64,000 nt of DNA from positions 21,694 to 85,693 of the forward strand of contig JABJIC010000027.1 in NCBI GenBank assembly GCA_018661465.1. Direction: 5' to 3'. Below are positions 53,350 to 64,000 of the stretch, piece by piece. The notes under the pieces were generated by a model. It had not been told where the DNA came from and ran no database searches. It worked only from the letters and a program-made list of their open reading frames with translations. Numbering within the stretch: the stretch's first letter is position 1; each line of letters begins with the position of its first letter. A program made the position numbers and the translations under genes. Origin of the DNA: Gammaproteobacteria bacterium. GTDB lineage: Bacteria > Pseudomonadota > Gammaproteobacteria > Pseudomonadales > Pseudohongiellaceae.

Positions 53350-56300
53350 ATGCCTAGAAGAACAGACATAAACAGTATTCTCATACTCGGTGCGGGGCCC
53401 ATCATTATTGGTCAAGCCTGCGAGTTCGATTATTCAGGTGCTCAGGCATGTCAGGCGCTTAAGGAAGAAGGGTTCCGGGTAATTCTGGTTAACTCCAATC
53501 CGGCGACAATCATGACTGATCCCTCCATGGCTGATGCGACCTATATTGAGCCGGTTACCTGGCGTATCGTCGAAAAGATTATTGAAAAGGAAAAGCCTGA
53601 CGCAATTCTTCCTACCATGGGAGGGCAGACTGCACTGAACTGTGCCCTGGATCTAAATCGACATGGTGTTCTGGATAAGCATGGAGTTGAGTTAATCGGC
53701 GCCAATTGTGACGCTATCGACAAAGCTGAGGACAGGGAACTGTTCGATAATGCGATGAAGTCCATCAATTTGGAAACGCCGCGGCACTGTATGGCTCATG
53801 ACATGGTGCAAGCCCATGAGGCCATGGAAGAGATCGGCTTCCCTTGTATTATTCGTCCGTCATTTACCATGGGTGGCACAGGCGGTGGTATTGCCTACAA
53901 CAAAGAAGAATTCGACGAGATTTGTGTTCGAGGCTTGGAGTTATCACCAACCAGTGAATTATTGATCGATGAGTCCTTAATTGGATGGAAAGAATTTGAA
54001 CTGGAAGTTGTTCGAGATAAGAATGATAACTGTATCATCGTCTGCTCCATCGAAAACTTCGATGCCATGGGAGTGCATACTGGCGACTCGATAACTGTAG
54101 CCCCTGCACAAACTCTCACCGACAAGGAATATCAGATATTGCGTAATGCAGCTATCGATGTTCTTCGCGAAATCGGTGTAGAAACTGGTGGTTCTAATGT
54201 CCAGTTTGGAATTGATCCCAAGACCGGGCGTCTTGTCATAATCGAGATGAATCCTAGAGTGTCCCGCTCCTCTGCACTTGCTTCCAAGGCAACAGGTTTT
54301 CCAATTGCTAGAGTTGCTGCCAAATTGGCAATTGGCTTTACGCTTGATGAATTGCGCAATGAAATTACAGGTGGGGTAACTCCGGCGTCATTCGAGCCAA
54401 CTATCGATTATGTAGTTACCAAGATTCCAAGATTTACCTTCGAGAAATTCCCGGAAGCTAACGATCGTCTCACCACGCAAATGAAGTCGGTGGGTGAAGT
54501 CATGGCTATTGGCCGCACTTTTCAGGAATCTCTGCAGAAAGCCCTAAGGGGTCTGGAAACCGGTATGTGTGGCTTCGATCCCATACTTGATTCCACCTCC
54601 AGTGATGCAAGAGAAATTCTTACTCGTGAGCTTACAGAAACTGGTGCTGAGCGAATTTGGTATATAGGGGATGCGTTCAGGCAAGGCTGGGATGTTGAGA
54701 CTGTTTATCAGCTGAGCGGTATCGACCCCTGGTTTCTGGTGCAGATTGAAGACCTGATACGAATAGAACAATCCTTGGGCGGGCGTAAGCTTGCTTCAAT
54801 AGACAAAGCTGAAATGCTGTCTCTAAAGCGTAAGGGCTTCTCTGATAAGAGGCTTTCTCAGCTGTTAGAGGTGCCGGAACTGGAATTCCAAGCGGTTCGG
54901 CATCAGCTTGAAGTAAGGCCGGTCTATAAACGTGTTGATACTTGTGCTGCAGAGTTTGTCTCTTCAACTGCCTATATGTATTCCACCTATGAGGAAGAAT
55001 GCGAAGCGGCACCATCTGACCGAGACAAGATCATGGTGTTGGGAGGCGGTCCTAACAGAATCGGTCAGGGAATTGAGTTCGATTACTGCTGCGTACATGC
55101 AGCGTTAGCGATGCGGGAAGATGGTTATGAAACCATTATGGTTAATTGTAATCCCGAGACTGTTTCAACTGATTACAATATTTCTGACAGACTCTTCTTC
55201 GAGCCGCTCACCTTCGAAGACGTGATCGAGATTGCTCAATTGGAAAAACCCAAGGGTGTTATCGTCCAGTTTGGCGGCCAAACTCCTCTTAATCTGGTGA
55301 AGCGCCTCGAAGAAGCAGGCGTGCCGGTAATTGGCACCAGTCCCGATGCCATCGATCGGGCTGAGGATCGAGAACGGTTCCAGCAGCTAATTGAAAAACT
55401 GAATCTTAAGCAGCCTCCTAACAGGATTGTTCGTAGCGTTGAAGAAAGTCTTGAAGCCGCTTCCGAGATCTCCTACCCGCTGGTTGTGAGACCTTCCTAT
55501 GTGCTCGGTGGTAGAGCTATGGAGATTGTCTATAACGAAGAAGAACTGAATCGCTATATGCATACTGCGGTTAAAGTTTCGAATGAAAGCCCGGTACTGC
55601 TGGACTATTTCCTTAATGCAGCTATTGAGATTGATGTCGATCTGGTTTGCGATGGAGAGACTGTAGTGATGGGTGCGATCATGCAGCATATAGAACAGGC
55701 CGGCATTCACTCTGGTGACTCAGCCTGTTCACTGCCTCCGTACAATCTGCCCATGGACGTGCAAAATTTGATCAGAGAGCAAGTAACTGCATTGGCTCTT
55801 GAATTAGGCGTTATTGGTTTAATGAATACCCAGTTGGCTTATCAGGATGGTGAAGTCTATATCATTGAAGTAAATCCGAGAGCATCGCGCACAGTACCGT
55901 TTGTCTCCAAGTGTATTGGTCGTTCTCTTGCTAAAGTTGCTGCTCGTTGTATGATTGGTACAAAATTAGTCGATCAGGGTTTTACAGAAGAAATTATTCC
56001 TAAGACTTTTGCGGTGAAAGAAGCTGTTTTTCCATTCAACAAATTTCCTGGTGTCGATCCAATTCTTGGCCCTGAAATGAAGTCTACTGGTGAAGTTATG
56101 GGTGTGGGAGTTACCTTTGCCGAAGCCTATGCGAAGGCGGAACTGGGTGCTGGCCACGTTATTGAAACTGGAGGAACAGCCTTCATAAGCGTCCGTGATG
56201 CGGATAAGCATTCCCTCGCAGAGGTTGCTAGCCGCCTGGTATCACTGGGTTATGCCCTGGCAGCCACTCATGGTACGGCGCGAGTAATCGAAGAAGCCGG

Positions 56301-56568
56301 CCTGGAAGTTAAGTTTGTGAATAAAGTGGCGCAAGGTAGACCTCATATAGTCGATATGCTAAAAAATGATGAGATTCAGATAGTGGTCAATACCACAGAA
56401 GGGAAACAGGCAATATCCGACTCTTCTATGATTCGACGTACCGCTCTCAGGCATGATGTATTCTGTACTACCACTATCGCAGGCGCTCTGGCAGTTTGCG
56501 ACTCATTGGATTTCGGCAATAACATGTCGGTCTATACAATTCAGTCTCTGCACGCAGATATGAATTAG
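53350..56568 (+). CDS. carB: Carbamoyl-phosphate synthase large subunit
   Basis: CarB makes carbamoyl phosphate from bicarbonate, ammonia and two ATP. The 1072 residues show two homologous ATP-grasp halves, each with the [11 protein letters not shown] / [11 protein letters not shown] loop and the [12 protein letters not shown] / [11 protein letters not shown] nucleotide motif. An oligomerisation domain lies between them and a C-terminal MGS-like allosteric domain (about 935-1072, [20 protein letters not shown]) binds UMP or ornithine. It lies 98 bp after carA in the usual operon followed by greA. Confidence 0.98.
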   Translation: MPRRTDINSILILGAGPIIIGQACEFDYSGAQACQALKEEGFRVILVNSNPATIMTDPSMADATYIEPVTWRIVEKIIEKEKPDAILPTMGGQTALNCALDLNRHGVLDKHGVELIGANCDAIDKAEDRELFDNAMKSINLETPRHCMAHDMVQAHEAMEEIGFPCIIRPSFTMGGTGGGIAYNKEEFDEICVRGLELSPTSELLIDESLIGWKEFELEVVRDKNDNCIIVCSIENFDAMGVHTGDSITVAPAQTLTDKEYQILRNAAIDVLREIGVETGGSNVQFGIDPKTGRLVIIEMNPRVSRSSALASKATGFPIARVAAKLAIGFTLDELRNEITGGVTPASFEPTIDYVVTKIPRFTFEKFPEANDRLTTQMKSVGEVMAIGRTFQESLQKALRGLETGMCGFDPILDSTSSDAREILTRELTETGAERIWYIGDAFRQGWDVETVYQLSGIDPWFLVQIEDLIRIEQSLGGRKLASIDKAEMLSLKRKGFSDKRLSQLLEVPELEFQAVRHQLEVRPVYKRVDTCAAEFVSSTAYMYSTYEEECEAAPSDRDKIMVLGGGPNRIGQGIEFDYCCVHAALAMREDGYETIMVNCNPETVSTDYNISDRLFFEPLTFEDVIEIAQLEKPKGVIVQFGGQTPLNLVKRLEEAGVPVIGTSPDAIDRAEDRERFQQLIEKLNLKQPPNRIVRSVEESLEAASEISYPLVVRPSYVLGGRAMEIVYNEEELNRYMHTAVKVSNESPVLLDYFLNAAIEIDVDLVCDGETVVMGAIMQHIEQAGIHSGDSACSLPPYNLPMDVQNLIREQVTALALELGVIGLMNTQLAYQDGEVYIIEVNPRASRTVPFVSKCIGRSLAKVAARCMIGTKLVDQGFTEEIIPKTFAVKEAVFPFNKFPGVDPILGPEMKSTGEVMGVGVTFAEAYAKAELGAGHVIETGGTAFISVRDADKHSLAEVASRLVSLGYALAATHGTARVIEEAGLEVKFVNKVAQGRPHIVDMLKNDEIQIVVNTTEGKQAISDSSMIRRTALRHDVFCTTTIAGALAVCDSLDFGNNMSVYTIQSLHADMN

Positions 56569-56650
56569 TCCGCAGAATATTCAGTTACACGTCAATCATC
56601 TAGAAAACACTTCCGCTGAGGCGTGAAGCACTAATATTAAGCGACAAATT

Positions 56651-57127
56651 ATGAAAAGAGTACCAATGACAGTAGAAGGCGCAGAAACTTTGCGTGAAGA
56701 ACTCAATGAATTGAAGTCGGTTACGCGACCGAGAATTATTGCGTCCATAGCTGAGGCTAGGGAGCATGGCGATTTGAAAGAGAATGCCGAGTATCATGCA
56801 GCGCGAGAGCAACAGAGTTTCTGCGAAGGGCGCATTGGTGAGATTGAAGGTAAGCTCTCTGATTCCCAAATAATTGACGTTAGTAAAATTGAACACACTG
56901 GACGAGTGATTTTTGGCACCACTGTTACTCTGATCAATCTGGAAACCGATAAGCCAGTAGTCTATCGCATTGTTGGCGAAGACGAAGCAGATGTTGCTTC
57001 AGGAATGATCTCCGTTGCCTCACCGATTGCCAGAGCGGTAATGGGGAAGCATGAAGGAGATGAGGTGGTAGTGCAGGCTCCTGCCGGCGATATCGAATTT
57101 GAGATCGACAAGGTTGAGCATAAATAG
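56651..57127 (+). CDS. greA: Transcription elongation factor GreA
   Basis: GreA rescues backtracked RNA polymerase by stimulating transcript cleavage. The 158 residues have the coiled coil with the conserved tip acids in [18 protein letters not shown] (about 37-54) and the globular FKBP-like domain ([37 protein letters not shown]). It is the third gene of carAB-greA on the plus strand and ends 4 bases before yhbY on the other strand. Confidence 0.98.
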   Translation: MKRVPMTVEGAETLREELNELKSVTRPRIIASIAEAREHGDLKENAEYHAAREQQSFCEGRIGEIEGKLSDSQIIDVSKIEHTGRVIFGTTVTLINLETDKPVVYRIVGEDEADVASGMISVASPIARAVMGKHEGDEVVVQAPAGDIEFEIDKVEHK

Positions 57128-57131
57128 TCAA

Positions 57132-57443
57132 TCAGGCTTTAATACGCTTCAAGTTGGATAATTTCTCGTTCGGGTTCTTCGCAGCGCGATAGATGAGAAT
57201 AATGTGACCGATACTTTGTACGCATTCCGCATTGAATTTTGAGCAGATTGATTCTGCAAGTGAATTTTTCTCAGCACGATCAGCGGCCAGTAATTTTATC
57301 TTTATCAGCTCATGATCCCGGAGCGCGCGTTCAATTTCGAGTTGGATGTTTTCGCTGACACCCTTCTCTGCTATGGAAATAATTGGATGTAGTTTGTGTC
57401 CAATTGCTCTGAAGCGTTTTTTTTCTGCGTTGCTTAGGCTCAT
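57132..57443 (-). CDS. yhbY: CRM-domain RNA-binding protein YhbY
   Basis: A 103-residue protein with one CRS1/YhbY domain: LRAIGHKLHPIISIAEKGVSENI-type sequence (about 12-34, including the GxxLxP pattern) and ALRDHELIKIKLLA. YhbY binds pre-50S particles and assists ribosome assembly. It is divergent from rlmE, which also acts on the large subunit; this yhbY-rlmE-ftsH arrangement is conserved in gammaproteobacteria. Confidence 0.95.
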   Translation of the reverse strand: MSLSNAEKKRFRAIGHKLHPIISIAEKGVSENIQLEIERALRDHELIKIKLLAADRAEKNSLAESICSKFNAECVQSIGHIILIYRAAKNPNEKLSNLKRIKA

Positions 57444-57497
57444 GATGTTTATGCTCGTGTTACCAAGGCTCGTGTTACTTGGGCTAGATTAAGGAAG
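57438..57497 (-). repeat. 15-bp tandem repeat starting at the yhbY start codon
   Basis: On the plus strand the units are GCTCATGATGTTTAT (57438, includes the yhbY start), GCTCGTGTTACCAAG (57453), GCTCGTGTTACTTGG (57468) and GCTAGATTAAGGAAG (57483). The middle two share their first 11 bases. On the gene's strand this is the 5' leader of yhbY. Confidence 0.7.
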
Positions 57498-57612
57498 CGG
57501 ATTCTAGCGGAAGCGGAGAATTTAATAAATGCCAACGTAGGCTTCTTTTTAGTTGAAGCGTTATACAGATTGGTTAATTACTAAAAAACATCGACAGGTA
57601 TCAATAGCAACA

Positions 57613-58239
57613 ATGGCTCGCTCTAAGACCAGTAAACAATGGCTCAAGGAACACTTCGATGACTCCTATGTGAAGCAGAGTAAGGAGCTGGGCTATCGTT
57701 CCCGTGCTAGCTTCAAGCTATTAGAGCTGCATGAACAAGACAAGCTTTTTAAACGAGGCATGACCGTGGTGGACCTGGGCGCGGCACCTGGAGGCTGGTC
57801 TCAAGTGGCGGCGGAGTTGGTCGGAGATAAGGGCAGAGTAATTGCCAGTGACATCCTGAAAATGGACCCTTTGCCCGGTGTTGAATTTATCCAAGGGGAT
57901 TTTACAGAACAGGAAGTGCTGACCCAATTACTGGAAAGTCTGGGAGATCAGGCTGCAGACCTTGTAATCTCTGATATGGCCCCCAATATGAGTGGAATGA
58001 AGGACATTGATCAGCCCAGGGTGATGTATCTGGCGGAATTGGCACTGGATATGGCCCGTACGACCCTGAAACCGGGGGGTGGGCTGCTAATGAAGCTGTT
58101 TCATGGAGAGGGTATTGAGGCATTGCAGAAAGAGTTGCGAGGCTGTTTTACCACTCTAAGGGTGAGAAAACCCAAGGCTTCCAGGGCGAGATCGAGTGAA
58201 ATTTACCTTCTATCGACCGGTTTTCAAGACCAAAATTAA
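57613..58239 (+). CDS. rlmE: 23S rRNA (uridine-2552-2'-O)-methyltransferase RlmE (FtsJ)
   Basis: RlmE methylates U2552 in the A-loop of 23S rRNA. The 208 residues show the SAM motif [15 protein letters not shown] (about 53-67), the catalytic K-D-K-E set in [29 protein letters not shown] and SSEIYLL. Start at ATG 57613 ([17 protein letters not shown]), the family N-terminus; an upstream frame extension does not match. It precedes ftsH by 115 bp. Confidence 0.96.
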   Translation: MARSKTSKQWLKEHFDDSYVKQSKELGYRSRASFKLLELHEQDKLFKRGMTVVDLGAAPGGWSQVAAELVGDKGRVIASDILKMDPLPGVEFIQGDFTEQEVLTQLLESLGDQAADLVISDMAPNMSGMKDIDQPRVMYLAELALDMARTTLKPGGGLLMKLFHGEGIEALQKELRGCFTTLRVRKPKASRARSSEIYLLSTGFQDQN

Positions 58240-58354
58240 GATTAGCGTGCTTTTGTGTGTTAAATTTTGAGCAAGATTAGCTGTCTGTAGCGTATCTACT
58301 GGTTATCAGTGATGCGCACAGTATTAACCAATTATAGTGGTGGGGGATAAACCC

Positions 58355-60304
58355 TTGAATGATATGGCAAAAAACCTGATTCTCTGGATGATCATCGCTG
58401 GTGTGTTGTTGACTGTGTTCAACAACATTAACACTGAGACGCGAGAGGACAGCATTAATTACTCAGAATTTATCCGTGATGTGCGTTCAGGACGGGTAGC
58501 TGCAGTCGAGTTGGCCGGAATAAATATCGCAGGTGTTCGTGGTGACGGCACTCAATTTCGTAGTGTCATGCCTTTGATCGGTGATGATCAGCTGCTTCCC
58601 GATCTGTTTGATAATAACGTCGAGGTCAATTCCAAGGAGCCGGAGCAGAGAAGCATCTGGACAGACCTGCTGCTATCAATCTTTCCATTCCTGATTATCG
58701 TTGCGCTGTTCCTGTTTTTTATGCGGCAAATGCAAGGTGGGGGTGCCGGAGGTAAAGGCGGCCCTATGTCGTTCGGCAAGAGTAAGGCCAAGCTACTGGG
58801 CGAAGACCAAATTAAGGTGACATTTGCAGACGTTGCCGGCGTAGACGAAGCCAAAGAAGATGTACAAGAACTGGTTGAGTTTCTAAGAGAGCCAGACAAA
58901 TTTCAACGCCTCGGTGGACGAATACCTCGCGGTGTTCTGATGGTTGGTCAGCCAGGTACAGGTAAGACATTACTGGCCAAGGCAATTGCCGGTGAAGCAA
59001 AAGTACCGTTCTTCTCGATATCAGGTTCTGATTTTGTGGAGATGTTTGTCGGTGTGGGTGCCTCCCGTGTCAGAGACATGTTTGAGCAAGCTAAGAAGCA
59101 AGCTCCCTGTATTATCTTCATAGATGAGATAGATGCAGTGGGCAGACATCGTGGCGCCGGACTCGGTGGCGGTCACGACGAAAGAGAGCAGACACTCAAT
59201 CAGTTGCTGGTGGAAATGGACGGCTTCGAAGGTAACGATGGCGTGATCGTGGTGGCTGCAACAAACAGACCAGATGTTCTCGATCCAGCACTGTTGCGAC
59301 CAGGCAGATTTGACCGGCAGGTAGTAGTAGGCTTGCCAGATATTCGTGGCCGTGAACAAATTCTAAAAGTTCATATGCGCAAAGTGCCCATTGATGATGA
59401 CGTCAGAGCTAGTTTGATTGCGCGGGGTACACCTGGGTTTTCAGGTGCTGATCTTGCCAATCTGGTAAATGAAGCAGCGCTATTTTCTGCACGTGCTGGC
59501 AAGCGTTTAGTCGGCATGGAAGAATTTGAGAAAGCTAAAGATAAGATCATGATGGGTGCTGAACGCAAGTCCATGGTGATGTCAGATAAAGAAAGAGTAA
59601 ATACCGCGTATCACGAAGCGGGACACGCTATTGTCGGACGACTGATGCCGGAGCACGACCCTGTATACAAGGTGAGCATTATCCCTCGCGGGCGAGCATT
59701 AGGCGTTACTATGTTTCTTCCTGAGGAAGATCGATACAGCTTAAGCAGACAGGGAATTATTTCTCAGATCTGTAGCCTTTACGGTGGTCGTATCGCAGAA
59801 GAATTAACTTTAGGTAAAGAAGGTGTGACAACTGGCGCCTCTAATGATATTCAGCGTGCTACGGAAATGGCTCGCAACATGGTTACCAAGTGGGGCCTTT
59901 CTGAAGAGCTCGGTCCGCTACTCTACTCTGAAGATGAAGGAGAAGTATTTCTAGGTCGTTCAGCTGCATCTGCATCAAAAACTGTATCCAGCGATACTGC
60001 CAAGGCAATCGATAAGGAAGTAAGAAAAATCATCGACTCCTGCTACGGCAAGGCTGAGGAAATTCTTGAAGCCAATCGAGAAGCATTGGATATGATGAAA
60101 GATGCCTTGATGGAATATGAAACCATTGACGCGGATCAGATCGACGACATTATGTCTGGTAAGAAGCCACGGGCTCCAGCGGACTGGTCTGATTCCGACA
60201 GTGATGACTCAGGAACTGCAAGCAGGAACGAAGAAGCTGAGGCGCCTAAGCCGGACAAGACGGATAAGACCGGTAATATCGGTGGCCCCGCCAGCGAGCA
60301 CTAG
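58355..60304 (+). CDS. ftsH: ATP-dependent zinc metalloprotease FtsH (TTG start)
   Basis: FtsH is a membrane-bound AAA+ protease that degrades short-lived and misfolded membrane proteins. The 649 residues contain two membrane helices (about 5-22 and 98-118), Walker [14 protein letters not shown], Walker [10 protein letters not shown], the second region of homology [19 protein letters not shown], and the zinc site [11 protein letters not shown]. The C-terminus is a charged tail. TTG at 58355 gives [10 protein letters not shown], the usual start, with GGGGGAT upstream. A GTG 18 bases earlier is less likely. Confidence 0.97.
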   Translation: MNDMAKNLILWMIIAGVLLTVFNNINTETREDSINYSEFIRDVRSGRVAAVELAGINIAGVRGDGTQFRSVMPLIGDDQLLPDLFDNNVEVNSKEPEQRSIWTDLLLSIFPFLIIVALFLFFMRQMQGGGAGGKGGPMSFGKSKAKLLGEDQIKVTFADVAGVDEAKEDVQELVEFLREPDKFQRLGGRIPRGVLMVGQPGTGKTLLAKAIAGEAKVPFFSISGSDFVEMFVGVGASRVRDMFEQAKKQAPCIIFIDEIDAVGRHRGAGLGGGHDEREQTLNQLLVEMDGFEGNDGVIVVAATNRPDVLDPALLRPGRFDRQVVVGLPDIRGREQILKVHMRKVPIDDDVRASLIARGTPGFSGADLANLVNEAALFSARAGKRLVGMEEFEKAKDKIMMGAERKSMVMSDKERVNTAYHEAGHAIVGRLMPEHDPVYKVSIIPRGRALGVTMFLPEEDRYSLSRQGIISQICSLYGGRIAEELTLGKEGVTTGASNDIQRATEMARNMVTKWGLSEELGPLLYSEDEGEVFLGRSAASASKTVSSDTAKAIDKEVRKIIDSCYGKAEEILEANREALDMMKDALMEYETIDADQIDDIMSGKKPRAPADWSDSDSDDSGTASRNEEAEAPKPDKTDKTGNIGGPASEH

Positions 60305-60338
60305 TTTCATCGCTGTTCTCTAAACAAGCACTTCACCA

Positions 60339-61208
60339 GTGACTCAAATACTTTCAGTAGGAGACCGACAGATTGATCTGTCGACTCCTGCGTGTATGGG
60401 TATTCTCAATGCCACCCCGGATTCATTTTCCGATGGTGCGCTTCTTAATGACGATAGTTCGAAAAACTTCAAAATTGATTTGGATAAGGCGCTGACCCGT
60501 GCAGAAGCCATGGTTAAGGAAGGTGCATTATTTATAGACATTGGCGGCGAATCCACTCGACCGGGTGCTGCCATTGTTTCTCTGCAGGAAGAAATTGACA
60601 GAGTAATCCCCATCATCGAAGCGCTGCATAGTCGCATCGATGTTTGTATTTCTGTAGATACCAGTAAGCCTGAAGTTATGAAGCAAGCCATAGCTGCTGG
60701 AGCGCGGTTGATAAACGATGTTCGAGCGTTGTCGTTGGATGGGGCAATGGATGTAGTCAAGAACAGCAATGCTGCGCTGTGTGTGATGCATATGCAGGGA
60801 AAGCCTGAAACGATGCAGAGCACTATTAGCTACGACGATGTTGTGGACGAAGTGATTGCCTTTCTGCGAGAGAAAGTTTCAGTGTGTAAGGAAAATGGAA
60901 TATCACCGTCACGACTTCTAATTGATCCCGGATTTGGTTTTGGCAAGACAGTGGAGCATAACTATCGCCTGCTGGCAGAGTTATCCAGATTTTCCGAATT
61001 GCAGACACCACTACTGGTAGGCGTTTCTCGGAAATCCATGATTGGAGCCGCGATAGATCGTCCAGTTGATCAGCGTCTTGCAGGCTCCATAGCGGCGACA
61101 GCTCATGCTCTTGCTCACGGCGCCAAGATCATGCGAAGTCACGATGTTGCTGCCACCATGGACGCAATTAGAGTAAACTCTGCTATTTCCAGCGCACGAA
61201 AGAGTTAG
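60339..61208 (+). CDS. folP: Dihydropteroate synthase (GTG start)
   Basis: FolP condenses DHPP with p-aminobenzoate to dihydropteroate; it is the sulfonamide target. The 289 residues show [14 protein letters not shown] (about 21-34), [28 protein letters not shown] and [11 protein letters not shown] with the C-terminal [14 protein letters not shown]. It starts with GTG 34 bases after ftsH and ends 2 bases before glmM, the conserved ftsH-folP-glmM operon. Confidence 0.97.
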   Translation: MTQILSVGDRQIDLSTPACMGILNATPDSFSDGALLNDDSSKNFKIDLDKALTRAEAMVKEGALFIDIGGESTRPGAAIVSLQEEIDRVIPIIEALHSRIDVCISVDTSKPEVMKQAIAAGARLINDVRALSLDGAMDVVKNSNAALCVMHMQGKPETMQSTISYDDVVDEVIAFLREKVSVCKENGISPSRLLIDPGFGFGKTVEHNYRLLAELSRFSELQTPLLVGVSRKSMIGAAIDRPVDQRLAGSIAATAHALAHGAKIMRSHDVAATMDAIRVNSAISSARKS

Positions 61209-61210
61209 CA

Positions 61211-62584
61211 ATGAATTCCCAAGCGAAGAACAAAACGAAGCAGTATTTTGGAACCGATGGCATTCGGGGAACAGTAGGTCAGTCGCCTATTACTCCAGAT
61301 TTTATGCTCAAGCTCGGTTGGGCTGCGGGAACGGTATTTGCCAAAGAAGGCAAGGGTCGTAATAAAATTCTTATCGGTAAAGACACGCGAATTTCCGGCT
61401 ATATGTTTGAGGCGGCTCTGGAAGCAGGAGTAACTGCTGCTGGTGTGGATATCAATTTATTGGGCCCAATGCCAACACCTGCCATAGCTTATCTTACGCG
61501 TACGTTAAGAGCGCAGGCAGGAATCGTGATTAGTGCCTCCCACAACTCATTCGAAGATAACGGCATCAAGTTTTTTTCCGGAGACGGAACTAAGTTGCCT
61601 GATGAAATTGAATTCGCTATTGAAGAACAATTGGCAAAAGAAGTGTCAACCGTCGCCCCTGGTTCTCTTGGCAAGGCATCCAGAATTACTGATGCAGCCG
61701 GTCGTTATATTGAGTTTTGCAAAAGTACCGTTGGCTCAAGCTTAAAATTTACCGGGCTGAAAATTGTTGTTGATTGTGCTCATGGTTCCACTTACCACAT
61801 CGCACCGGCTGTATTTGAAGAGCTGGGTGCCACGGTAAAGTCCATAGGTGTTTCGCCAGATGGCTTAAACATAAATGAGAATAGTGGTTCAACGTCACCG
61901 GAAAAACTGGTGGAAGCAGTTTTGGAAGAAGGTGCTGACGTCGGAGTTGCATTCGACGGTGATGGTGATCGATTGATTATGGTTGATCACCTCGGGAATG
62001 TAGTTGACGGAGATGAGATCCTTTACGTAATCGCAAGGGATCGTCGTCGGCAGAATATCGATTTTGGTGGTGTAGTTGGCACGGCCATGAGTAATCTCGG
62101 CTTGGAACAAGCCCTGGATGCTCTCGGAGTGCCATTTGTAAGAACCAATGTGGGTGATCGGTATGTAATGCAAGAGATGTTAAGCAAAGGCTGGGATCTC
62201 GGTGGAGAATCATCGGGTCATATTATTTGCCTGGACATCAACACTACTGGAGACGGCATCGTTTCTGCGCTTCAAGCCTTAGCGGCAGTAGTGAATTGCG
62301 ATCAACCGCTAGCAGAGCTTCGTAAGAAGATGGTGAAGATGCCTCAAACCATGATTAATATCAGAATGCCCAATGATGTCGATCTGAAGGGCAATAAGAA
62401 TGTACAGTCTGCTGTTTCTCACGTTGAGAGTAGTCTGGGTAAAAATGGCCGGGTTTTACTCAGGCCTTCAGGAACAGAACCTTTGGTGAGAGTCATGGTT
62501 GAAGGCAAGAATCCTGACCAGGTGGGTTCTCTGGCAAAAGAGTTAGCCCAGGCGGTAGCCGAGGAGTTCGGGGCCAGCCTGTAG
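61211..62584 (+). CDS. glmM: Phosphoglucosamine mutase
   Basis: GlmM converts glucosamine-6-phosphate to glucosamine-1-phosphate for cell-wall precursors. The 457 residues begin with an 11-residue tail and then [12 protein letters not shown]. The phosphoserine is Ser110 in [17 protein letters not shown], the metal loop is [13 protein letters not shown], the sugar loop GGESSGHII, and the phosphate loop [13 protein letters not shown]. It is translated just after folP from an AAAGAG site. Confidence 0.98.
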   Translation: MNSQAKNKTKQYFGTDGIRGTVGQSPITPDFMLKLGWAAGTVFAKEGKGRNKILIGKDTRISGYMFEAALEAGVTAAGVDINLLGPMPTPAIAYLTRTLRAQAGIVISASHNSFEDNGIKFFSGDGTKLPDEIEFAIEEQLAKEVSTVAPGSLGKASRITDAAGRYIEFCKSTVGSSLKFTGLKIVVDCAHGSTYHIAPAVFEELGATVKSIGVSPDGLNINENSGSTSPEKLVEAVLEEGADVGVAFDGDGDRLIMVDHLGNVVDGDEILYVIARDRRRQNIDFGGVVGTAMSNLGLEQALDALGVPFVRTNVGDRYVMQEMLSKGWDLGGESSGHIICLDINTTGDGIVSALQALAAVVNCDQPLAELRKKMVKMPQTMINIRMPNDVDLKGNKNVQSAVSHVESSLGKNGRVLLRPSGTEPLVRVMVEGKNPDQVGSLAKELAQAVAEEFGASL

Positions 62585-62605
62585 GCAGCAACAGTTGGCA
62601 GCAAC
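62584..62605 (+). repeat. 13-bp period duplication at the glmM stop codon
   Basis: GGCAGCAAC occurs at 62584-62592, starting on the last base of the stop codon, and again at 62597-62605. Confidence 0.5.
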
Positions 62606-62740
62606 TGACAAATACAGACCACATATACAGTACCCTGCTTTGTTGCAAGACCGGTGTATCTTGGGTAGTATTGGCGCCCGTTTTAGCTGGGTCATACTGA
62701 ATTGATGGCTTGGCAAGAATAAGGAAGAGTTGAACCTGGC

Positions 62741-63496
62741 ATGCGTCGAAAGCTGATAGTTGGAAACTGGAAGATGCATGGTAGCCAGCAGCAGGTAAGG
62801 CAACTGCTGCAGGACATGGAATCAAAGGCTGGTGAGCTATCCGAAGATGTTGAAATCGGAGTTTGTCCGACTTATGTGCATATAGCTGATTTAGTTGCAG
62901 CTCGCAGTTCGGACCGAATCATGCTCGGCGCACAGAATGTTCATGCCGAGCCAGAGGGCGCTTTCACCGGAGAAGTTTCAGCACCGATGCTGGCGGATTA
63001 TGGCCTTCACTTTGTGATTGTTGGGCATTCCGAGAGAAGAGAGATTTTCGGTGAATCTGATCAGTTGATTTCTGAAAAGTTTATCGCTGTGCAGAAGAGC
63101 AAAATGGTCCCAATACTCTGTGTTGGCGAGACCTTACTGCAAAGAGAGGCTGGAGAAACTGAAGAAGTTGTTCTCCGCCAACTCGATGTGGTAATTGATG
63201 CGGCTGGAATCGAAGCCTTTGCTGATTCGGTACTAGCCTACGAGCCAGTTTGGGCCATCGGCACAGGAAAGACAGCGTCACCGGAACAGGCTCAGCAAGT
63301 GCATAAGGTATTGCGTGAGCATCTGGCGAAGCAAAGCCCTGATATTGCCGGGGCAGTAAGAATTTTATATGGAGGTAGCGTGAAGAGCGCTAATTCCGAC
63401 GAGTTGTTTGCTCAGGCCGATATCGACGGTGGTCTGGTAGGCGGGGCCTCATTGCAGGCTGAAGAATTTATATCCATTTGTAAAAGTGCGGATTAA
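62741..63496 (+). CDS. tpiA: Triosephosphate isomerase
   Basis: TpiA interconverts dihydroxyacetone phosphate and glyceraldehyde-3-phosphate. The 251 residues show catalytic Lys11 in VGNWKMHG, His in VIVGHSERRE (about 95), Glu in LAYEPVWAIGTG (about 167) and loop 7-8 YGGSVKSANS / GGLVGGASL. It sits 156 bp after glmM and 5 bp before secG, the conserved glmM-tpiA-secG order. Confidence 0.98.
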   Translation: MRRKLIVGNWKMHGSQQQVRQLLQDMESKAGELSEDVEIGVCPTYVHIADLVAARSSDRIMLGAQNVHAEPEGAFTGEVSAPMLADYGLHFVIVGHSERREIFGESDQLISEKFIAVQKSKMVPILCVGETLLQREAGETEEVVLRQLDVVIDAAGIEAFADSVLAYEPVWAIGTGKTASPEQAQQVHKVLREHLAKQSPDIAGAVRILYGGSVKSANSDELFAQADIDGGLVGGASLQAEEFISICKSAD

Positions 63497-63501
63497 GAAT
63501 C

Positions 63502-63885
63502 ATGCAAACCATAATAATTGTTGTTCATGTAATTGTAGCCATTGTGATTATCGGCCTTGTGCTATTGCAGCACGGTAAAGGTGCCGATGCAGGTGCATCA
63601 TTTGGCGCGGGCGCGTCGCAAACTGTTTTCGGGGCTTCAGGAAGCGGAAGCTTTCTTGTTCAGGCGACCACTATTGCCGCTACAATCTTTTTTGTAACCA
63701 GCCTTTCATTGGCAATATTTGCCAAGAGCCAGGCTGGGGTCGGTTCAACTACGGGTCTTCCTATAGTGAATCCCGACATTCTACAAGAGCTTCCAGTCAG
63801 TACAGATTCAGATCTTCCTCAACTGGATGCGGCGCCAGCGTCGACTGACAGCCAGGACGATGTTCCGAGCTTGCCGGGCCAATAG
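63502..63885 (+). CDS. secG: Preprotein translocase subunit SecG
   Basis: SecG is a small partner of SecYE that aids membrane insertion of SecA-driven substrates. The 127 residues contain two membrane helices (about 3-22 and 54-76) joined by the conserved VLLQHGKGADAGASFGAG loop. An acidic, Ser/Pro-rich tail follows. It is followed by tRNA-Leu after 28 bases, the common secG-leuU linkage that precedes rimP-nusA-infB. Confidence 0.96.
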   Translation: MQTIIIVVHVIVAIVIIGLVLLQHGKGADAGASFGAGASQTVFGASGSGSFLVQATTIAATIFFVTSLSLAIFAKSQAGVGSTTGLPIVNPDILQELPVSTDSDLPQLDAAPASTDSQDDVPSLPGQ

Positions 63886-63913
63886 GGCCGGCGACTAGCG
63901 GACAGAGAGAATT

Positions 63914-64000
63914 GCCGAAGTGGTGAAATTGGTAGACACGCTACCTTGAGGGGGTAGTGACCTTTGGGTCGTGCCGGTTCAAGTCCGGCCTTCGGCACCA
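63914..64000 (+). tRNA. tRNA-Leu (anticodon GAG)
   Basis: The 87-base gene has the acceptor stem GCCGAAG / CTTCGGC, an encoded CCA end, a D-arm, an anticodon stem CTACC / GGTAG with loop TTGAGGG (anticodon GAG), a long variable arm as expected for leucine tRNA, and a TPsiC arm CCGGTTCAAGTCCGG. It ends at the last base of the window. The secG-tRNA-Leu(GAG) linkage is standard in gammaproteobacteria. Confidence 0.98.

Overview
The window is a contiguous stretch of a gammaproteobacterial chromosome and consists almost entirely of core genes. Gene order is the strongest taxonomic clue. The blocks yggX-mutY-asmA / hisBHAF / ctp-envC-gpmI / rhodanese-secB-trmL / ntrCB-gln-thiI-typA, ubiEJB-hisIE-tatABC, hslVU-SPOR-priA-rpmE-ponA-(pil)-aroKB-damX-hemE and dapB-carAB-greA-yhbY-rlmE-ftsH-folP-glmM-tpiA-secG-tRNA-Leu follow the arrangement known from Pseudomonas and related Pseudomonadales/Cellvibrionales-type bacteria. 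I cannot name a genus. Protein sequences are clearly gammaproteobacterial and base composition looks moderate.

Layout. Positions 1-9.7 kb: iron/oxidative-stress protein YggX, MutY, AsmA, the hisBHAF histidine genes, and a convergent S41 protease / EnvC / GpmI block. 11.4-13 kb: rhodanese, SecB, TrmL. 13.3-15.3 kb: a fragment of an MSHA-type pilus locus (mshI, a pilN-like gene, and mshJ cut short) abutting ntrC. 15.2-19.6 kb: NtrC, NtrB and a glutamine synthetase of the short GSII type, with sigma-54 and NtrC sites. 19.6-24.7 kb: ThiI, TypA, proline iminopeptidase, Dtd. 24.7-30.9 kb: TatABC, HisE, HisI, UbiB/J/E. 30.9-36.1 kb: DUF971, HslUV with a heat-shock promoter, a SPOR protein, PriA. 36.3-39.4 kb: chorismate mutase, L31, PBP1A. 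39.4-43.5 kb: a scar with only the last ~60 codons of pilQ, then AroK, AroB, DamX. 43.7-50.9 kb: HemE, FolK, a shortened TonB-dependent receptor, ComF, an acyl-CoA dehydrogenase, and an anti-sigma-like protein beside a sigma factor gene without its 5' part. 51-64 kb: DapB, CarAB with an attenuator, GreA, YhbY, RlmE, FtsH, FolP, GlmM, TpiA, SecG, tRNA-Leu(GAG).

Two themes stand out beyond the ordinary genes. (1) Clean loss scars: type IV pilus (pilMNOPQ), MSHA pilus, a TonB receptor and an ECF sigma factor are each represented only by an end fragment. Several usual neighbours (argS, gltBD, grxC, dnaKJ, pha genes) are absent from their customary places. This suggests a lineage that is shedding surface and accessory functions. 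(2) Many intergenic spacers are built of short, locus-specific, degenerate tandem repeats (6-16 bp period) that often begin exactly at a stop codon or end at a start codon.

The most informative regulatory regions are the GSII promoter (sigma-54 element plus two NtrC sites arranged like E. coli glnAp2), the sigma-32 promoter of hslVU, and a leader peptide/terminator ahead of carAB resembling pyrimidine attenuation. I see no CRISPR array, prophage, insertion sequence or recognisable defence island, and no clearly new multi-gene system.
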